Of a DNA stretch of 64,000 nt, positions 34,070 through 42,176 are shown piece after piece. Positions within the stretch are counted from its first letter, which is position 1. Every line of letters starts with the position of its first letter. The notes under the pieces were generated by a model that saw only the letters and a program-made list of their open reading frames with translations, ran no database searches and was not told the DNA's origin. Source of the DNA: Phycisphaerales bacterium UBA6054 (GTDB taxonomy: Bacteria; Planctomycetota; Phycisphaerae; Phycisphaerales; UBA1924); the NCBI GenBank assembly GCA_002429045.1, contig DIYM01000017.1, positions 6,777 to 70,776 of the forward strand, written 5' to 3'. A program made the position numbers and the translations under genes.

Positions 34070-35842
34070 ATGATCAGAACCCTCCTCACCATCCTTGTCT
34101 GTCTCACGGCCGCGACCACGCACGCGAGCGGGCAGACCCTCGCCGCCTCCGTGTCGCGCGAACGCGTCTACGTCGGAGACCAGTTGCTCTACAACGTCGT
34201 CATCACCGACGCACGCACCAACACACGCCCCGAGGTCGATTTCCCCGCGGGCGTCACCGCGAAGTACGCCGGGCAGAGCCAGAACTCGTACACCACGACC
34301 CGCCGCGTCGGCAACCGGAACCAACGGGTCACCGTCAGCAACATCACCCACCAGTACCGGATCACCGCGCTCTCCCCCGGCATCAACACCATCCCCGCCG
34401 CGAGCCTCAAGCTCGCAGACGGGTCCGCCCTGACATCGAGCCCGGTCCGCTTCGAAGCGCTCCTCCCCGAGCCAGCACCCGACGCACCGATCACGATCAC
34501 GACCCCGCGCACCACGCTCTACGCGGGCGAGTCCATCGAGATCACGGTCACGTGGACCATGCCCGACTCGGTCCGCAGCGCCAACTTCGACACCTCCGAG
34601 ATACCCGCTTCGCTCAACCCCACGCCGGTCGACCTCTCCAACACGCGGACCGGGCGTATCGCCGAGTTCGAGTTCAGGGGGCAACGCGCGTTCGGAACCG
34701 TCGAACAGGTCTTCACCGCCGACGGTCGACAGGTCAACCAGTTCCGTTTCGCCCTCCGCATCAGCCCCGATCAGACCGGGGCCATCACCCTCGGGCCCGC
34801 ACGCGTCGTCTTCAACAGACCGCGCGCCGCCGACGGCTGGTCACGCGTCTACAACGAATCCGACCCCGTCACCCTCACCGTGCTCCCGGTACCCGCCCAG
34901 GGAAAGCCCGACAACTTCTCGGGCCTGATCGGACGCTACACCCTCCGCGCCCTGGCCAACCCCACCTCGGCCAACGTCGGGGACCCGATCACCCTCCGCG
35001 TCGAACTGCTCGGAAACGAACCCCTCCCCGCACGCAACCCCCTGCCCGATCTCAAAGAACTCGACGCCTTCGATCACCTCTTCAGGCTCGCGCCCGAGGG
35101 GTGGACCGAGCAGACCCCCCGCCAGGCCGAAAAACGCGTCTACACCACCACCATCCGCGCCCTGACCGATGAGGCCACCGCGATCCCCCCCATCGAGATC
35201 GCCACCTTCGATCCAGAGACCGGCTCATACACACCCGTCCGCTCCGATCCGATCCAACTCGACATCCGCGCCGTCCGCGAAGCCACCATCGCAGACGCGA
35301 TCGTCACCCCCGGCATGCCCCCAACGACACCCGACACACGCCGCACGCTCACCCCGTCCGACCCGGCCTTCTGGGCGCCGCCCTCGATCGACGAGGTCAA
35401 CAACGCACGCCCCTTCGTGCTCGCAGATCAGCTCAAACGCCCCGCGATCATCGCGTCGATCGCCGCCGGGCCCGCCACCCTCGCCACCGCGCTCGCGTTC
35501 TCCCTCATCTCTCGCCGGCGCAGCCACCCGGCCCGCACCCGCGATCGCAGGCTCCGCGCCGCCGAGCACGAAGCACTCCGATCCACACCCCAGCAAGCGG
35601 TCCGCTCCGCCGCCAGCGCCGCCCTCGGCTGCAACCCAGAGTCCGTCACGCTCGCCGACCTCGAACGCCTTCCCACGCACACGGGCATCATCAGAGCACT
35701 GCAGGACGCGCTCGCTCCCGCCGAGCAGCCCGACCCGGGCAACCAGGCCGAACCGGTCACACCCAAGGACACGCGACTGGCCATCCGAGCGCTCCGAGCC
35801 CAGCTCAAACGCCAGCCGCACACCGCGGAGACCACGACATGA
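34070..35842 (+). CDS. batD: BatD-like protein
   Basis: 590 residues. A signal peptide (LLTILVCLTAATTHASGQ), then tandem immunoglobulin-like domains typical of BatD (SVSRERVYVGDQLLYNVVIT; TTPRTTLYAGESIEITVTWT; ANPTSANVGDPITLRVELLG), a membrane helix around residue 465-485 and a cytosolic helical tail. Presumed to span the periplasm and join the BatA/B/C complex. 17 bp after batC, overlapping the last gene by 4 bp. Confidence 0.9.
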   Translation: MIRTLLTILVCLTAATTHASGQTLAASVSRERVYVGDQLLYNVVITDARTNTRPEVDFPAGVTAKYAGQSQNSYTTTRRVGNRNQRVTVSNITHQYRITALSPGINTIPAASLKLADGSALTSSPVRFEALLPEPAPDAPITITTPRTTLYAGESIEITVTWTMPDSVRSANFDTSEIPASLNPTPVDLSNTRTGRIAEFEFRGQRAFGTVEQVFTADGRQVNQFRFALRISPDQTGAITLGPARVVFNRPRAADGWSRVYNESDPVTLTVLPVPAQGKPDNFSGLIGRYTLRALANPTSANVGDPITLRVELLGNEPLPARNPLPDLKELDAFDHLFRLAPEGWTEQTPRQAEKRVYTTTIRALTDEATAIPPIEIATFDPETGSYTPVRSDPIQLDIRAVREATIADAIVTPGMPPTTPDTRRTLTPSDPAFWAPPSIDEVNNARPFVLADQLKRPAIIASIAAGPATLATALAFSLISRRRSHPARTRDRRLRAAEHEALRSTPQQAVRSAASAALGCNPESVTLADLERLPTHTGIIRALQDALAPAEQPDPGNQAEPVTPKDTRLAIRALRAQLKRQPHTAETTT

Positions 35843-36711
35843 ACGCACCAGCGCGCCGTCCCCGCACCGTCCTCCCGCTCGTCCTGGCGTCGATCACCCT
35901 GCTGCACACCCCCGCGCACGCCTCGCCCACGCCGCTGGGCCCGGCGCTCGAGATGCTCGATCGCGCCGCGCAGGCCCGCCCGATCGACCCCGACACGTCC
36001 GCAACGCTCGGAGCCGACGCCGCGGCCCTGCTCGCCGCATCCGATCTCCAAGCCAAGCACGCCAACCCAGCGTTCCAACGCGCACTCGGCAATGCGCACC
36101 TGCTCGCGGGCGATCTGGGCCGGGCCACCCTCGCCTTCCGTCGAGCCCACGCCGCGGACCCATCCGACCCGGCCACCGCCGCTTCGCTCGCGTACGCAAG
36201 GTCGCTCATCGACGCCGCGCCCCCCGAGACCCGCGCCGCCGCCTGGCGACGCGTCGCCCTGGCCGCGTCGGACCGCGTGCCGAGAGCCCCGGTCTTCTTC
36301 GGAGCGATCGCCACGCTGTTCGCGGCCTGCCTGCTGTTCGCCCGCCGAGCAGCGGCGCCCACACGCCGAGAGCCGGGCACCTGGCACACCCCCACCGCCG
36401 TCACGCTGCTGACGCTCTCGGGCGCCGGGGCCGCGTTCCTCGCCGCCGACACGCTGACCACCGACCGCCAGGCCGCGGTCGTCATCAACCAGGCCCCGGC
36501 CCGCACCGGCCCCGACACCGACATCTACCCGCCCGCATTCTCCGAACCGCTCCCGCCGGGCACCGAGGTCACCATCGTCGAAACACGGGACCAGTGGGCC
36601 CGAATCAGGCTGGCAAACGCGTCTCCGGACACGCAGGCCTGGCTCCCCGCAGCCTCGATCGAGACCATCCGCCCCCCCGCACCACTCGCCGAGCCCGCCC
36701 GAGCTGACTAG
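35839..36711 (+). CDS. batE: BatE-like TPR/SH3 membrane protein
   Basis: 290 residues. Signal peptide, TPR-like helices (NPAFQRALGNAHLLAGDLGRA; FRRAHAADPSDPATAASLAYA), two membrane helices (about 152-170 and 182-205) and a C-terminal bacterial SH3-like domain (AVVINQAPARTGPDTDIYP; WARIRLANASPDTQAWLPA). This domain order is that of BatE, the last gene of Bat operons. It ends 16 bp before tRNA-Gly. Confidence 0.85.
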   Translation: MNAPARRPRTVLPLVLASITLLHTPAHASPTPLGPALEMLDRAAQARPIDPDTSATLGADAAALLAASDLQAKHANPAFQRALGNAHLLAGDLGRATLAFRRAHAADPSDPATAASLAYARSLIDAAPPETRAAAWRRVALAASDRVPRAPVFFGAIATLFAACLLFARRAAAPTRREPGTWHTPTAVTLLTLSGAGAAFLAADTLTTDRQAAVVINQAPARTGPDTDIYPPAFSEPLPPGTEVTIVETRDQWARIRLANASPDTQAWLPAASIETIRPPAPLAEPARAD

Positions 36712-36727
36712 CATCCCAAGAACACAC

Positions 36728-36799
36728 GCGGGTGTAGTTCAGTGGTAGAACGTCAGCTTCCCAAGCTGAATGTCGTCGGTTCGATCCCGATCACCCGCT
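36728..36799 (+). tRNA. tRNA-Gly (anticodon CCC), prophage integration site
   Basis: Acceptor GCGGGTG/CACCCGC, D-arm GTTCAGTGGTAGAAC, anticodon arm TCAGC-TTCCCAA-GCTGA (CCC, reads GGG), five-base variable loop and T-arm GTCGG-TTCGATC-CCGAT with one G-T pair. CCA not encoded. The prophage is inserted in its 3' part and restores it exactly, as tRNA-targeting phages do. Confidence 0.96.
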
Positions 36800-36804
36800 T
36801 TCGG
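36751..36804 (+). repeat. attL, left copy of the 54-bp att core
   Basis: Identical over 54 bp to 60448-60501. It starts at the anticodon stem of tRNA-Gly and runs 5 bp past the gene. Identity stops sharply on both sides (AA before, CCC after in this copy; CG before, AAT after in the other), defining the maximum crossover region. Confidence 0.95.
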
Positions 36805-36914
36805 CCCGAGAACCCCTTTCCTAGTTGTGGGGTCGCTCGGTCCGGCCAGGCGTAGTCCCCGCTTGAGCCTGGCGAACTGCGGGGCGGATTCGGAGCTGGT
36901 AACTCCGGCCGGAA

Positions 36915-36949
36915 AGAGGGGCTCTGCTTCGGCACAGCCCCTCTTTTTT
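36915..36949 (+). terminator. strong intrinsic terminator just inside attL
   Basis: AGAGGGGCT pairs with AGCCCCTCT, extended by TGC/GCA across a C-C mismatch and closed by a TTCG tetraloop, followed by five to six T. It would stop tRNA-Gly transcripts in the lysogen and, in the circular phage, the tail-gene transcript that crosses attP. It ends 11 bp before the first phage start codon. Confidence 0.93.
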
Positions 36950-36960
36950 GCGGGCTTCCT

Positions 36961-37497
36961 ATGGGCAACGACATTCACATTGAAGCCTGGCTCCGCGACG
37001 TTTCGTGGTGCCCCGACCCATACAACCAGAGGGAGTACTTCGCGAAGTACGTGCTCGGGCTTGAAGGCCAATCGGCATGGGTTTGCCGGAAGCGAGACGG
37101 CCGCCTAGTCGGCTTCCTTGGACCCGAAGAGTACTCGCGGCTCCATGTTTTGATCATCGGTGATGCTCCGTTCCACATCGACTTGGGCATCTCGAAACCA
37201 TCGGACAAGATCGTGTCCGTGGTGATTCAGCTCGACGAAGAGGACATCGGCCCAGCGTTTAAACGCGGGAAGGCGCGACTCGCCAGAGTTGAAGCCGCAG
37301 CGGAAGAGGCGGCGTTTGCAAAACGTGAAGCGAGGGCGGCGCGCCGCGCATTCGCGAAGGCCGTTTGCTCATCGGCGGGTCGCACAACTCGATCCCTCCT
37401 GGCACTAGCATTCAAGGCGTCAGGGAAAGCACTCTCATTCACACGACGCTCAATCGGGCGATACTGGGCCTGGATCGTCTCGCGGACCCAGGCCTGA
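36961..37497 (+). CDS. hypothetical phage protein
   Basis: 178 residues. The N-terminal 100 residues are globular with mixed strands (DIHIEAWLRDVSWCPDPYN; LHVLIIGDAPFHIDLGI; DKIVSVVIQLDEEDI), the remainder is an Ala/Arg/Lys-rich helix ending in a possible amphipathic segment (LLALAFKASGKALSF). No family recognised. The ATG lacks a ribosome site and lies right after a terminator, so its own promoter must be very close or the start is further in. Confidence 0.55.
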   Translation: MGNDIHIEAWLRDVSWCPDPYNQREYFAKYVLGLEGQSAWVCRKRDGRLVGFLGPEEYSRLHVLIIGDAPFHIDLGISKPSDKIVSVVIQLDEEDIGPAFKRGKARLARVEAAAEEAAFAKREARAARRAFAKAVCSSAGRTTRSLLALAFKASGKALSFTRRSIGRYWAWIVSRTQA

Positions 37498-37521
37498 TTC
37501 AATCCCTCCACATTCGCGCTG

Positions 37522-37557
37522 TTTGTGTTTGACACAAAGCTCGCGGACCGATAGATT
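37522..37557 (+). promoter_or_regulatory. consensus sigma-70-like promoter with overlapping dyad
   Basis: TTGACA (37529-37534), a 17-bp spacer and TAGATT (37552-37557). The -35 box is embedded in a perfect 7-bp dyad TTTGTGT-TTG-ACACAAA (37522-37538), the layout of a repressor-controlled phage promoter. The 12-mer TTTGACACAAAG recurs at 48582-48593. It points to the 85-residue protein, methylase and following genes. Confidence 0.7.
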
Positions 37558-37886
37558 CCTCGCGTCAGGGCAAGCCGCTCCCTGACGTTACCAACCAGCG
37601 GCACAACTAGGCCCCACTCACAGCAAGGGGCACGAATCACCGCCCGTCTGATCGACGGGGGTCTGTCCGATGGCCGTGTCTTCCTGTGCGCGGTCTAGAT
37701 GCACGGACGCGGCGCGTCGCCGTTCGACCTCCATTCGACCAGGGGCCCGCGTTCGGGTGTCTCCAGGCCCGTGCGCGGATTCTCTCCGTCCGCACGGAAG
37801 CGGGCTCTCTCCGGGCCGTGGATATGGCTCGACCCTCGCGGCTCGCCGGCTCACCCCGCCGGCGTGCCGTTTGAAAGGCGGTCGCG
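37558..37886 (+). ncRNA. hairpin-rich untranslated leader or phage ncRNA
   Basis: About 330 nt without a convincing gene, directly after the promoter. Perfect or near-perfect stems are 37563-37587 (CGTCAGGG/CCCTGACG), 37643-37659 (CCCGTC/GACGGG), 37769-37797 (CCGTGCGCGGA with TCCG-tc-CGCACGG, 11 bp with a 2-nt bulge) and 37845-37863 (GCCGGC/GCCGGC). Short frames here are low-complexity Arg/Ser/Pro shadows. Could be a regulatory leader or a separate small RNA; the class is unknown. Confidence 0.45.
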
Positions 37887-38144
37887 TTGATCACACCGAA
37901 GAACATGAACTTTGAGGGCGTCCAAGTCCAAATCCCTGACGATCTGGGCGCTTCCTCCGGACGCTGCTCGGGACGATTCTCGGCCTTCGTCGCTGGGGCG
38001 TACGCAGCGGCATATGGGAAGCCCGAGTCCGCGTGTCCGTATGAATCGAAGCGCGGCTCCGGATCCTTTCGAAAGGCGTGGATCCGAGGTCACCGGGCCC
38101 GAACAGAGTCGGGTGCTCGTTCATCTGCGAAGGGTGTCGCGTGA
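37887..38144 (+). CDS. small hypothetical phage protein coupled to the methylase
   Basis: 85 residues, start TTG with AAAGGCGG eight bases upstream; an internal ATG at residue 7 is an alternative. The first 50 residues look globular (MNFEGVQVQIPDDLGASSG; RFSAFVAGAYAAAYGKPESA), the rest is basic. Its stop overlaps the methylase start in TGATG, which supports real translation. The IPDDLG opening resembles the start of other small phage proteins, but I do not recognise a family. Confidence 0.6.
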   Translation: MITPKNMNFEGVQVQIPDDLGASSGRCSGRFSAFVAGAYAAAYGKPESACPYESKRGSGSFRKAWIRGHRARTESGARSSAKGVA

Positions 38145-39085
38145 TGGCCGAGGCCCCTGCCATCACCGCCCTGGCGCCGTGGTTCGGCGGCAAGCGACGG
38201 ATGGCGCCCGCCATCGTTCGGCAGTTGTGTTGGGATCCCGAGAGGCAAGTCGAGCGCGTGCCCGACTACTTTGCCGAGCCGTTCTGCGGATCAATGGCCG
38301 TGTCGATGGCGATGCCCAAGGTGCAAACGCATCTCGTCAGCGATCTCCATCGGGAGCTGATCGGCTTCGCGGAGGTCCTCGCCGGCCCGAACGGCCCGGC
38401 ACTCGTTGCTCGGTGCGAACGCACACTCTGTTGCGAGAGCATCTACGACGACGCGTGCAAGCAAATCGAACGGTTCCGCGGAATGCGGCCCTACCTTCCC
38501 GATACACAGTCGGCATTCGATCGAGCGTGGGCGTTCTACGTCGCAGCTTGGCTCGGTCCGAACGGGCTGATCGGCACGGAACACAATGCTCGATTCTGCG
38601 CCCGCTTCGGCCCGGGCGGCGGCAGCCCTGCCAAGCGATTCCAGAGCGCCGCCGATTCGCTCCCGTGGTTCATGGAGCGGCTTCGCGAGATGGTGATCCT
38701 CAACCGCGACGCGTTCGAGGTCATCGGTTCGATCCAAGACAAGCCGGGCGTGGCGATTTACATCGACTCCCCGTACACCCGTGAGACCCGCGTCTCCGGC
38801 GAGTACGTTCACGAGTTCGAAGACAAACAGGGCGCGACGATGTTCGGCGCCGAGGATGACCACGACCGGCTTGCGGCCGCTCTCGGCCGCTTCAAGCACG
38901 CTCGCATCGTGGTCAGCTACGAGGATTGCGATCGAGTCCGCGAGCTTTATGCGGGCTGGGACGTCATCGACATGGGCCAACACAAGAACACGAGCAACGC
39001 CGCGAAGGCGGGTCGATCGAGTGATCAGGCCCCCGAGGTGTTGCTCATCAACAACGGGGCACGACCAATGGAGGCTGACCGATGA
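38144..39085 (+). CDS. orphan D12-class DNA adenine N6-methyltransferase
   Basis: 313 residues. Dam/D12 fold: ALAPWFGGKRRMAPAIV and EPFCGSMAVSMAMPK are the S-adenosylmethionine-binding motifs; the catalytic motif IV is DSPY (Asp208-Tyr211) instead of the more common DPPY; the C-terminal VVSYEDCDRVRELYAGW is typical. The start at MAEAPAIT is set by overlap with the previous gene. There is no restriction enzyme gene, so this is likely a phage modification enzyme protecting its DNA or marking sites such as those in its origin. Target sequence unknown. Confidence 0.9.
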   Translation: MAEAPAITALAPWFGGKRRMAPAIVRQLCWDPERQVERVPDYFAEPFCGSMAVSMAMPKVQTHLVSDLHRELIGFAEVLAGPNGPALVARCERTLCCESIYDDACKQIERFRGMRPYLPDTQSAFDRAWAFYVAAWLGPNGLIGTEHNARFCARFGPGGGSPAKRFQSAADSLPWFMERLREMVILNRDAFEVIGSIQDKPGVAIYIDSPYTRETRVSGEYVHEFEDKQGATMFGAEDDHDRLAAALGRFKHARIVVSYEDCDRVRELYAGWDVIDMGQHKNTSNAAKAGRSSDQAPEVLLINNGARPMEADR

Positions 39086-39426
39086 AACAGATCCGAAGAT
39101 GGTGGACCGATCGTGTCGCGAGCATCAAGCTGCTGCGCGTAGAGCTTCGAGAGTCGCAGGCCACGGCTGATGAACTGATGCAGCTCTACCACAGCGCATC
39201 GGTCGTCAGGGACCAGCATCGCCGCGCCCGTGATACGACCGAACGCCAGCTCGCATCGGAAAAGCGATTGAGACTCGCCTCCGATCAGAAGCTCCATGCG
39301 CTGCTGATCGAGAAACGTCAGCTCGCAGCCGAGGTATCCCGGCTCCGTTCCGAACTCGCCACAGCACGCGCCGAGTCCATCGTCTGCATCCCAGATCAGC
39401 AACCGCTCGGCCGCACCGGCTCGTGA
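39082..39426 (+). CDS. small coiled-coil phage protein
   Basis: 114 residues, ATG overlapping the methylase stop (ATGA). Residues about 15-95 are one long charged heptad helix (KLLRVELRESQATADELMQL; LIEKRQLAAEVSRLRSELA), with no cysteines or motifs. It precedes the tail-fibre-like gene by 16 bp; a chaperone or structural role is possible but unproven. Confidence 0.65.
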   Translation: MKQIRRWWTDRVASIKLLRVELRESQATADELMQLYHSASVVRDQHRRARDTTERQLASEKRLRLASDQKLHALLIEKRQLAAEVSRLRSELATARAESIVCIPDQQPLGRTGS

Positions 39427-39442
39427 ACGGAGATCCGCACAG

Positions 39443-42079
39443 ATGACCCAACTCCAAGTCGATTTCGATGGTCAACCCCTCGGCGGGAGCATCGCGCCGA
39501 TCGGCGATGCCCCGATGTACCACCACCGAGCCCATGCCGTGTTCGGATCACCGGGGATCTTGCAGCTCGACGGGTTCTACCCTGCCGCGCAGAGCGTGCG
39601 GGTCCATCGTGCGTCCGTCTGGAATGGCCAGGACGTCATCGCGATCCATGCCGACTCGGTCTTCCGCCTCGACATCTGGTTCGGCAACCCCGCAGGCGAA
39701 GGCACGCGATCGTCCTACTCGACCGACAACGGATCCGGGCAGTTCGACATCCTTGCGGGCGCCATCGCCGGCTGGCGGTTCTACCCGTTCCAGTCGGAGG
39801 TGATCGGCGGACGCATGCTGTTCTACTGCTCGGGATCGGAGATCAGCACCGGGCGCGTCGCCCGGGTCGCCGTCGTCTCGGCGACCTTGGCCGATCTCCA
39901 GGCGGGCGCCACGGACCCCTGGACACTCCACTACGTCAGCGACGAGTTCGCGGCGACGGCCGAGGGCATCGGTGGTCTCTGGATGGCATCGAAGTCTGTC
40001 GCCGACGCCGGGTCCCGCTGGGTGGTGATCTGCGACTACGACTCCGATTCGAAGACGGGCGGTCAGACGTTCGTCCTGAACGTGGCCAACGACGGAACCG
40101 TTGGCGACATGGTCAGGATCGCCAACACATCCGGAGGGACGAACGAACACTACCACTCGGGGGTCCTGCTCAACGACGGGTCGCAGCACCGGGTGGTGTG
40201 GCACATCGGGGACGGCACGATCCGCACGCTGCACCGGTCGATACCGGACATCGCATCGTTCGCCGCGAACGCCACAGAAGACGCCTCATCCGGCATTGGT
40301 GGTTCGTACCGCGTGAAGAACGCGTCATCGATCGACTGGGGAGACCCAGAGGTCGCGGCCGGGCCGCTGCTCACCGGGTCGACCATGACGAGCAACAGCC
40401 GCTCACAGAACCTCTTCCCGCTCTGCGTGGACCCACGCGATCCCTCCAAGTACCTAAAAGGTGGCGATACCGATTCGGGCCTGATCCAGCGGGTGTCGCT
40501 CGATGCCAATGGGATCGCGGTCAACGAGATGGTCTTCAATCCGGTCTCGAACCACATCCCCCAGGAGAGCACGGCCCAGTCGTTCTACCTATCGACGTTC
40601 CTGTGCGATGTCACGGGGGACCGCGTCGCGGCGATCGTCTCGAACGAGTTCAACAACGGGTCGCCCGCGCCGGCGTTCTCCGGGATCGCTCTGTCGACCG
40701 ACGGCGGCCGCTCGTTCGGATGGGCGTTCAAGGGGACGCCCAGCTCGGGCGTGGTTCAGAACTGCGGCGTGGCGGTGCTCCAGGATGGGACGCTCATCAC
40801 GGGCACCGTGGATACGACCGCGTCCGTCCGCGTGATCACGCCTGGCACCGAGATCAATGGCCGCCCGCTGTTCGTTGGGTTCCGGCCCGCGAACGTGCTC
40901 CCTGACCTCGACGAGAACGCCAACGATGGCATCTCGGCATCAGCGGCGCCGACCGTCACCGCGGCCCACGACGGGGGCACCGAGAAGCCCACTCCAACGA
41001 TCGTCCACTCCCAGAACGGGTACACCCTGGAACGCGGCCCGGCGGACAACGCCGGCGCGTTGAGCCTCTTCGATTCAGGTGCGCCCGCAGCTGGTATCGC
41101 GGCCTCGAACATGGTGCTCGCGGTCTGGATGCGCAAACGCACCCCCGACGACAACGCCGAAGAATGGCGGATCAAGGACGAGGTGCGGCACTTCCTTTGG
41201 ACCGCTGCGGCTTGGGGATCCTCCGGACCGCTGACCGGGATCCCGAACATCGATGGTGATTCGGACGATTGGGTCCGTGCGATCATGATGTACGACGGCT
41301 CGGGCGTCACTGGCTCACCCGGGAGCATGCAACTGCTTCTCCGTGGAAACGCGCTCAATGCATCCGCCGCCAGGTGCGAGCGGGTCTTCGAGTCCCTCGT
41401 GGTCGACCACGACCGGCCGCCACTCCCCTACCCCGACCCAGCTCTCTCGGGCGTCTCGTCTGGCAAGCTGGAAAGCCTCGGTCTCGGGACGGCCTGGACG
41501 GCCCTCGTGGTCTACCAGATCCCCGAGGAATGCTGGGATGCATGGACGGCGAGTGAGGACGGAGCGTGGCACGGGCCTGTCCCGATCCTCTCCATCGCTG
41601 ACGCAAACGGGGGCAACGCCATCACACTGTCCGGATTCATGGACGCTCGCGCATCAGGCGGATCGGGTGTGGCGATGACCGACGCGAACTTCGGCTGGGA
41701 GATCGCAGACACCGACTCGTCGCTCGCCACATCCATCGCCGACCAGCCGATGCGAACGGGCTCCCTGATCGTCGCGATCAGCAAGGACGGCGCTGGCGAC
41801 ATCAACTATGTCATTGCCGGCCCGCAAGGCACCACCGCCGGCTCGCGTCCGATGTCCTCAGTGGTCGACGCAGACGCGATTCGGTTCTCAAACGTGGCAG
41901 AGGACGATGCCCTGGAGATGTACGTGCTATCCGCGCGAGCTGATTCGGAAGCTAGGTCCGGGGATGATCTCGTGCGCGTGGTCGCCACGCTTGAGGTCGG
42001 GATACCAGATCCGGACGAAAGCGGCGGTCCCGATACGTCCATTCTTTCGTCACCGTTCCCACCCACCATCGTCCTGTAG
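39443..42079 (+). CDS. tail-fibre/receptor-binding-like protein with sialidase-type Asp-box
   Basis: 878 residues, no signal peptide. The first half has beta-propeller character: repeating strand blocks and an Asp-box IALSTDGGRSFGW at about residue 415, as in BNR/sialidase-like propellers. The second half is beta-rich and modular (PTPTIVHSQNGYTLERGPAD; TGSLIVAISKDGAGDINYV), resembling lectin-like or fibre domains. Probably recognises the host surface; a hydrolase role cannot be excluded. In the circular phage genome it would lie downstream of the distal tail genes across attP. Confidence 0.7.
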   Translation: MTQLQVDFDGQPLGGSIAPIGDAPMYHHRAHAVFGSPGILQLDGFYPAAQSVRVHRASVWNGQDVIAIHADSVFRLDIWFGNPAGEGTRSSYSTDNGSGQFDILAGAIAGWRFYPFQSEVIGGRMLFYCSGSEISTGRVARVAVVSATLADLQAGATDPWTLHYVSDEFAATAEGIGGLWMASKSVADAGSRWVVICDYDSDSKTGGQTFVLNVANDGTVGDMVRIANTSGGTNEHYHSGVLLNDGSQHRVVWHIGDGTIRTLHRSIPDIASFAANATEDASSGIGGSYRVKNASSIDWGDPEVAAGPLLTGSTMTSNSRSQNLFPLCVDPRDPSKYLKGGDTDSGLIQRVSLDANGIAVNEMVFNPVSNHIPQESTAQSFYLSTFLCDVTGDRVAAIVSNEFNNGSPAPAFSGIALSTDGGRSFGWAFKGTPSSGVVQNCGVAVLQDGTLITGTVDTTASVRVITPGTEINGRPLFVGFRPANVLPDLDENANDGISASAAPTVTAAHDGGTEKPTPTIVHSQNGYTLERGPADNAGALSLFDSGAPAAGIAASNMVLAVWMRKRTPDDNAEEWRIKDEVRHFLWTAAAWGSSGPLTGIPNIDGDSDDWVRAIMMYDGSGVTGSPGSMQLLLRGNALNASAARCERVFESLVVDHDRPPLPYPDPALSGVSSGKLESLGLGTAWTALVVYQIPEECWDAWTASEDGAWHGPVPILSIADANGGNAITLSGFMDARASGGSGVAMTDANFGWEIADTDSSLATSIADQPMRTGSLIVAISKDGAGDINYVIAGPQGTTAGSRPMSSVVDADAIRFSNVAEDDALEMYVLSARADSEARSGDDLVRVVATLEVGIPDPDESGGPDTSILSSPFPPTIVL

Positions 42080-42176
42080 AGATTTTCCGTTTGTGCGGTC
42101 ACAGACGACCGTATTCCCAATCCTGTTTGTTGCACGGATGCCCGTTCCTCGCGATGTTTCGCCCGGAGGGCAACAC
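42080..42176 (+). promoter_or_regulatory. intergenic region before the integrase
   Basis: A 5-bp stem (CGGTC/GACCG, 42096-42111) follows the fibre gene. A promoter candidate TTGCAC (42130-42135), 17 bp, GATGTT (42153-42158) precedes int, and GGAGGG (42165-42170) is its ribosome site. The -10 box is poor. Confidence 0.4.

Noticed and set aside
37670..37915. 81-codon frame in the phage leader
   Set aside because: Arg/Ser/Pro-rich, no ribosome site, and three overlapping frames of similar length; more likely non-coding.
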